Positions 60,433-64,000 of a DNA stretch of 64,000 nt are shown in pieces (position 1 is the stretch's first letter; every line of letters begins with the position of its first letter). A model generated the notes under the pieces. It made no database searches. It had not been told where the DNA came from and saw only the letters and a program-made list of their open reading frames with translations. The DNA comes from Phytohabitans maris (lineage in GTDB: Bacteria; Actinomycetota; Actinomycetes; Mycobacteriales; Micromonosporaceae). The DNA is taken from assembly GCF_031085175.1 (NCBI RefSeq), contig NZ_JAVHUY010000026.1, positions 62,001-126,000 on the forward strand, written 5' to 3'. Both the position numbers and the translations under genes were made by a program.

Positions 60433-60891
60433 TTACGCCTGCTCGATGGCGGGCGCCTCGGTGCCCGAGGTCACGGCGATCCGCCTGGCGGCGGTCCCCG
60501 CGTAGGCGCCGGTCACCCGCACGCTCAGCACGCCCGCGTCGTACGAGGCGCTGACCGCGTCGGCGGTCACGTGCTGGGGCAGGGCGAAGGAGCGGCGGAA
60601 CGTGCCGTACCGCACCTCGCGCAGGCTCCGGCCGTCCTTCTCCTCGGTCCGCTCGTCGCGCCGCTCACCGCGGACGACCAGCTGGCCGCGGTCGACCTCG
60701 ACCGTGACGTCCTTCTCGGCGTCGAGGCCGGGCAGCTCCACCCGTACCACGGCGTCGTCCCCGTCCCGCGCGATCTCGGCTGCCGGCACGAAGCCGCCGC
60801 GCCGGGTCGCGACCGGCCCGAACGCCTGCCGCACCAGCGCGTCAAACTCCGCGAACGGGTCGCGACGGGTCCACAGCGACAAAGTGCTCAT
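60433..60891 (-). CDS. Hsp20/alpha-crystallin small heat-shock protein
   Basis: A 152-residue holdase chaperone. The alpha-crystallin domain (about 40-135) includes VRVELPGLDAEKDVTVEVDR and DAGVLSVRVTGAY; the usual GVLxIxxP is replaced by GVLSVRVTG. GAGGAGA lies 2 bases before the first of two adjacent ATGs and 5 before the second, so the second is used. A HAIR operator lies about 55 bases upstream, indicating HspR control. Confidence 0.93.
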   Translation of the reverse strand: MSTLSLWTRRDPFAEFDALVRQAFGPVATRRGGFVPAAEIARDGDDAVVRVELPGLDAEKDVTVEVDRGQLVVRGERRDERTEEKDGRSLREVRYGTFRRSFALPQHVTADAVSASYDAGVLSVRVTGAYAGTAARRIAVTSGTEAPAIEQA

Positions 60892-60944
60892 CATGTCTCC
60901 TCAAGTCCCGCGCCGGCCCCAACCGGCCGGCACACTTTCCATAA

Positions 60945-60965
60945 CTTGAGTCAGGTCGACTCAAT
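60945..60965. promoter_or_regulatory. HAIR element (HspR operator)
   Basis: CTTGAGT-CAGGTCG-ACTCAAT matches CTTGAGT-N7-ACTCAAG at 13 of 14 fixed positions. Placed upstream of hsp20, it implies repression by HspR and induction on heat shock. Confidence 0.8.
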
Positions 60966-61125
60966 TCCCGCCGGCCGCCCTCGGGTCGAGGGCCTCGCCG
61001 AGCCTCGGCGTCGCAAGGCCGAACACGCCCTGGACGTGCTGCGCCGTGTCGTCGCGGGACGCACCGCCCCCGTCGGTCGAGGCCGCCTGAGGGCCGGCGC
61101 GGGGCGGGTGGCAGACTCGGAAAGC

Positions 61126-61617
61126 GTGAGCAGCACTGTGGTACGCCTGCGGCCGCAGCGGGCACGGGCCGTGGCCTGGATCCTCGCGGTCGCCATCCTG
61201 GTGGTCTTCACGCTGGTCGCCACCGGGCTCAGCGGCTCGACCGGCGACGGCTACGGCACGTTCCAGCGCGGCGACCAGCTGGCCATGTTCGGGCTCGGCG
61301 TGCTCTTCGCGCTCGGCATCCTGCTCTTCACCCGCCTGCGCGTCGAGGCGGACGAAAAGGGCATCCGGGTGCGAAACCTCGTGGGCGGGTACGACCTGCC
61401 GTGGGACATGGTGCGCTCGATCCGGTTCAACCGCGGCACCCCGTGGGCCACGCTGGAGCTGCGCGACGAGGACCTGCTGCCGATGATGGCGCTGCAGGCC
61501 GCCGACAAGGGGTACGCGGTCGACGGCGTCCGCGCCCTGCGCGCCCTCCTCGAAGCGGCCCAGCGAACCGACGAGGCCCAGCGAAGCGACGCGCCCCAGC
61601 GAAACGAAGCGGCGTAG
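61126..61617 (+). CDS. PH-domain membrane protein
   Basis: A 163-residue protein with two membrane helices (AVAWILAVAILVVFTLVATG and LAMFGLGVLFALGILLF) then a small PH-like domain (VEADEKGIRVRNLVGGYDLP, WDMVRSIRFNRGTPWATLEL). Such bacterial PH proteins have no known specific role. The tail carries short repeats (AQRTDEAQRSDAPQRNEA) that continue as DNA repeats after the stop. GTG 61126 was chosen over GTG 61108. Confidence 0.82.
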   Translation: MSSTVVRLRPQRARAVAWILAVAILVVFTLVATGLSGSTGDGYGTFQRGDQLAMFGLGVLFALGILLFTRLRVEADEKGIRVRNLVGGYDLPWDMVRSIRFNRGTPWATLELRDEDLLPMMALQAADKGYAVDGVRALRALLEAAQRTDEAQRSDAPQRNEAA

Positions 61618-62433
61618 CGAGACGACGCGGCCCCAGCGGAACGAGGCGGCGTAGCGAGACGGCCGGGTCCGAGCGCGAGACGGCGCGACCCAGCGAAGCG
61701 ACGCACCCGAGTGAGGCGGCGGCACGGCCGGGCGAGACGGCGGGCCAGCCCAAGAAAGGCGAGAGACGAGGCGGCGCAGCCCCGCTTTCGCGTTCCGGAC
61801 AACATGCTGGTAACCTTGCTGCGTCGACCAGCTGTCACCGCGCGTGCGGTGGCAGCCACGAAGCGGAGCGCCTGCTCCCACCCGAGTCGCACCCACGGGG
61901 GCGGCCGGGTCCGGTCAGCCGGCTCGGGGAATTCTCCGGGTCCGGCGGCGCGTTGTGATGTGACGCGCCCGACCGGTCGAGCGGGCCCTGGCATCTTCGC
62001 CAGGGCCTTCTGCTTTGGGCCGGCACACGCGCCGAGCGGCGGCGCGTGCGCCCGCCGGGCAGCCCGAGGGCGGAGACGTCACCGGGCCGGCCGAGCCGGC
62101 ACACGCGGCCACCAGCACTCCCGCCCGGCGCGCGCGCCGTCCGAGGTCGGCGCCCCGCGCGGGCGCGGCCCTGACCAAGCCAGCGCGGGACAGGTAAGCC
62201 CGCGTGGCGCGAGCACCGAGCCGGCGCGGAACGAGCAAGGCCTGAGCCGGCGCGAGCATCAAGCCGGCGCGGGACGAGCCAAGCCCGAGCCGACCGGCGT
62301 GCGCCGGAAGGCGAAGGCAGGCCCCGAGGCCACCCGGCCGAGGGGAGCCCGACGCCGCGGAGGCGAAGGGCGGCGGCAACACGACGTCCGGCGCAAACCG
62401 CGACCGGGCGAGGATCGTAAACGAGGAGGCCCC
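61618..62433 (+). other. infC leader region
   Basis: About 0.8 kb without a separate gene. It opens with short CAGCGAAACGACG-like repeats (to about 61780), passes a possible -10 (TAACCT, 61811-61816), a terminator-like hairpin (61984-62007) and a stretch of imperfect GAGCCGGCGCGRRACGAGC repeats (62180-62300). The infC frame is open through it, but family conservation starts only at 62434. Confidence 0.6.
61984..62016 (+). terminator. Hairpin attenuator candidate in the infC leader
   Basis: GGCCCTGGC (61984-61992) pairs with GCCAGGGCC (61999-62007) around ATCTTC, followed by TTCTGCTTT. Position in the leader of a ribosomal operon suggests attenuation. Confidence 0.55.
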
Positions 62434-63063
62434 ATCAGCGCCGAACCACGCGTGAACGAGCAGATCCGGGCACGTGAGGTCCGACTGGTCGGCCCTGACG
62501 GTGAGCAGGTGGGCATTGTCCCGCTGGAGCGCGCCCTTCAGCTGGCCACGGACGTCGACCTGGACCTGGTCGAGGTTGCACCGATGGCGCGCCCGCCGGT
62601 GTGCAGGCTCATGGACTTCGGAAAGTTCAAATACGAGAGCGCACTGAAGGCGCGCGAAGCGCGGCGTAACCAGCAGCAGACCGTCATCAAGGAGATGAAG
62701 CTCCGGCCGAAGATCGATCCCCACGACTACGAGACCAAGAAGGGTCACGTCGTGCGGTTCCTCAAGGCGGGCGACAAGGTCAAGGTGACGATCATGTTCC
62801 GGGGTCGCGAGCAGAGCCGACCGGAGCTGGGCTACCGGCTCCTGCGGCGGCTCGAGTCCGAGATCTCGGACCTGGGATACGTGGAGGCCGCTCCCAAGCA
62901 GGACGGCCGCAACATGATCATGGTTCTGGCTCCGCACCGGGCCACCAAGGCCGCAGCCACGGCGGCTGCCACGGCGGCCAAGGGACCGGGGCGCGAGCGC
63001 GATTCGGGTGCCGAGGCACCACCGGCTGACAACGCCGGGCCCGCCGGACCGCCCGGCGAGTAG
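62434..63063 (+). CDS. infC: Translation initiation factor IF-3 with ATC start
   Basis: A 209-residue factor that keeps ribosomal subunits apart and checks the start codon. [20 protein letters not shown] begins the family alignment; [34 protein letters not shown] and [20 protein letters not shown] follow, with an actinobacterial Ala/Pro-rich tail. The start is taken as ATC 62434 because GAGGAGG (62423-62429) lies 4 bases upstream and no ATG/GTG/TTG is near. Rare AUU/AUC/AUA starts let IF-3 repress its own translation. Followed by rpmI and rplT. Confidence 0.92.
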   Translation: MSAEPRVNEQIRAREVRLVGPDGEQVGIVPLERALQLATDVDLDLVEVAPMARPPVCRLMDFGKFKYESALKAREARRNQQQTVIKEMKLRPKIDPHDYETKKGHVVRFLKAGDKVKVTIMFRGREQSRPELGYRLLRRLESEISDLGYVEAAPKQDGRNMIMVLAPHRATKAAATAAATAAKGPGRERDSGAEAPPADNAGPAGPPGE

Positions 63064-63082
63064 CAGGGGAGAGACGTTCCAC

Positions 63083-63277
63083 ATGCCGAAGATGAAGAGC
63101 CACTCGGGGACGGGCAAGCGGGTCAAGGTGACCGGCCGCGGCAAGCTGCTGAAGCAGCAGGCCGGACTGCGCCACAACTTCGAGGGCAAGCCCTCCACCC
63201 GCACCCGCCGGCTGTCCGGCACCGTCCTGGTGGCCAAGGCTGACGTCAAGCGAGTCAAGAAGCTGCTGGGCCGCTGA
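63083..63277 (+). CDS. rpmI: 50S ribosomal protein L35
   Basis: A 64-residue basic protein: PKMKSHSGTGKRVKVTGRGK at the start and HNFEGKPSTRTRRLSGTVLV. GGGGAGAG precedes the ATG. Middle gene of infC-rpmI-rplT. Confidence 0.97.
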   Translation: MPKMKSHSGTGKRVKVTGRGKLLKQQAGLRHNFEGKPSTRTRRLSGTVLVAKADVKRVKKLLGR

Positions 63278-63310
63278 CGCGCGCCACTTGACCAGAGAGA
63301 AGGAGTTGAG

Positions 63311-63697
63311 ATGGCACGCGTCAAGCGGGCTGTGAACGCCCAGAAGAAGCGCCGCACGTTGCTGGAGGAAGCCAGCGGATACCGTGGCCAGCGCTCCCGG
63401 CTGTACCGCAAGGCCAAGGAGCAGGTGCTGCACTCGATGCAGTACGCGTACCGGGACCGTCGTGACCGCAAGGGCGACTTCCGGCAGCTGTGGATCACCC
63501 GGATCAACGCGGGGGCCCGCGCCAACGGCCTCACGTACAACCGGCTGATCCAGGGCCTGCGCCTCGCCGGCGTAGAGGTCGACCGCAAGATCCTGGCCGA
63601 CCTCGCGGTCAACGACGCGCCGGCCTTCGCCGCGCTCGTCGAGGTCGCCCGCGCGGCGGTCGCCGCGGAAGGCACCGGCGGCGCCAAAGCCGCGTGA
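63311..63697 (+). CDS. rplT: 50S ribosomal protein L20
   Basis: A 128-residue basic helical protein needed for early 50S assembly. [40 protein letters not shown] and [18 protein letters not shown] are the standard blocks. GAGAGAAGGAG precedes the ATG. L20 can repress its own operon in other bacteria. Confidence 0.97.
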   Translation: MARVKRAVNAQKKRRTLLEEASGYRGQRSRLYRKAKEQVLHSMQYAYRDRRDRKGDFRQLWITRINAGARANGLTYNRLIQGLRLAGVEVDRKILADLAVNDAPAFAALVEVARAAVAAEGTGGAKAA

Positions 63698-63710
63698 CCC
63701 AGCGACACCC

Positions 63711-63755
63711 ACGACCCGGGGAAGGTCCGTACACCGTGCGGACACCCCGGGTCGT
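63711..63755 (+). terminator. Hairpin after rplT
   Basis: ACGACCCGGGG pairs with CCCCGGGTCGT (11 perfect bases), with an inner GTCCG / CGGAC stem. No T-run follows. The GTG at 63736 is in the loop. Confidence 0.6.
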
Positions 63756-64000
63756 CGCTGCCCGGCGCCTCCAGCGCCGACGCGAGCGCGACGCCGCCGG
63801 GCTTTTCCTGGCCGAGGGGCCACAAGCGGTCCGCGAGGCGGTCGCCGCCGCGGTGGTCCAGGAGATATTTGGTACGCGTGACGGGCTGACCCGGTTCGCG
63901 GACCTCATGGGGAGCGCGCGCGGCGGCGGCGCCCGGATCTCCGAGGTCACCGAGGAGGCGCTGGCCGCGCTCGCCGAGACCGTCCAGCCGCAAGGGCTCG
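63736..64000 (+). CDS. TrmH/SpoU-family RNA methyltransferase, 5' part
   Basis: Runs off the window edge; about 88 residues are visible. TPRVVAARRLQRRRERDAAG, LFLAEGPQAVREAVAAA and the end TVQPQGL match the substrate-binding N-terminal domain of SpoU/TrmH methyltransferases such as 23S rRNA methyltransferases that follow rplT in actinobacteria. GTG 63736 is preferred. The GTG at 63694 overlaps the rplT stop, but the bases between are poor in preferred codons. The SAM-knot domain lies outside the window. Confidence 0.8.
   Translation, partial: MRTPRVVAARRLQRRRERDAAGLFLAEGPQAVREAVAAAVVQEIFGTRDGLTRFADLMGSARGGGARISEVTEEALAALAETVQPQGL

Noticed and set aside
63694-63735. GTG overlapping the rplT stop as the start of the methyltransferase
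   Set aside because: The 14 codons that follow are poor in preferred codons and the segment is part of a hairpin; kept only as an alternative.

Overview
The window is chromosomal DNA of a very GC-rich actinomycete. Third codon positions are almost all G or C, GTG starts and four-base GTGA/ATGA stop-start overlaps are common, and the gene order alaS-ruvX-mltG-aro, efp-nusB, bldD, pyr operon, mihF-gmk-rpoZ-coaBC-metK-priA-def-fmt-rsmB, rpe, rib operon, hisE-hisG, infC-rpmI-rplT is that of a filamentous, sporulating actinobacterium. BldD, an actinobacterial integration host factor and the repeat and codon style fit Micromonosporaceae (inference; no 16S gene is present).

Layout. 1-6.3 kb: a Gly/Pro-rich membrane-anchored protein, two small membrane proteins and alaS. 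6.35-7.57 kb: a repeat-rich gap. 7.57-12.1 kb: ruvX, mltG, aroE, aroC, aroK. 12.1-18.3 kb: an accessory stretch of different base composition that separates aroK from aroB. It holds dispersed repeats, an alpha/beta hydrolase, a WYL regulator, a small protein plus a 664-residue protein with a degenerate P-loop, and an antitoxin beside a broken PIN toxin. 18.3-19.85 kb: aroB and aroQ. 19.6-22.3 kb, minus strand: two polyprenol-phosphomannose mannosyltransferases. 22.5-23.6 kb: efp, nusB. 23.7-24.9 kb: a WXG100/type VII-like pair behind a probable leaderless promoter. 24.9-26.1 kb: a second repeat-rich gap. 26.1-37.4 kb: bldD (minus) facing the pyrR-B-C-carA-carB-pyrD-(bioA)-pyrF operon. 37.5-46.5 kb: mihF to rsmB. 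46.5-47.3 kb: a third repeat gap. 47.3-53.7 kb: a response regulator with a GGDEF domain, rpe, a septum-formation-type lipoprotein, and an FMN riboswitch with ribD-ribE-ribBA-ribH. 53.8-56.2 kb, minus: a polar amino acid ABC transporter. 56.4-58.6 kb: hisE, hisG, a small-molecule permease. 58.9-61.6 kb: oxidoreductase/HxlR pair, hsp20 with a HAIR operator, a PH-domain membrane protein. 61.6-64 kb: infC leader, infC (ATC start), rpmI, rplT and a 5' fragment of an rRNA methyltransferase.

Most genes are housekeeping and strongly conserved. The unusual content lies in (i) the island splitting the shikimate genes, with a candidate uncharacterised small-protein plus P-loop-like-protein pair; (ii) several families of dispersed palindromes and modular repeats filling the gaps, one of which supplies the start codon and first ~20 codons of a mannosyltransferase and another of which sits as a tandem pair between pyrR and pyrB; and (iii) readable control elements: a PyrR-binding hairpin, a BldD box on the bldD promoter, an FMN riboswitch and a HAIR element. 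No tRNA, rRNA, intact insertion sequence or CRISPR array was seen.
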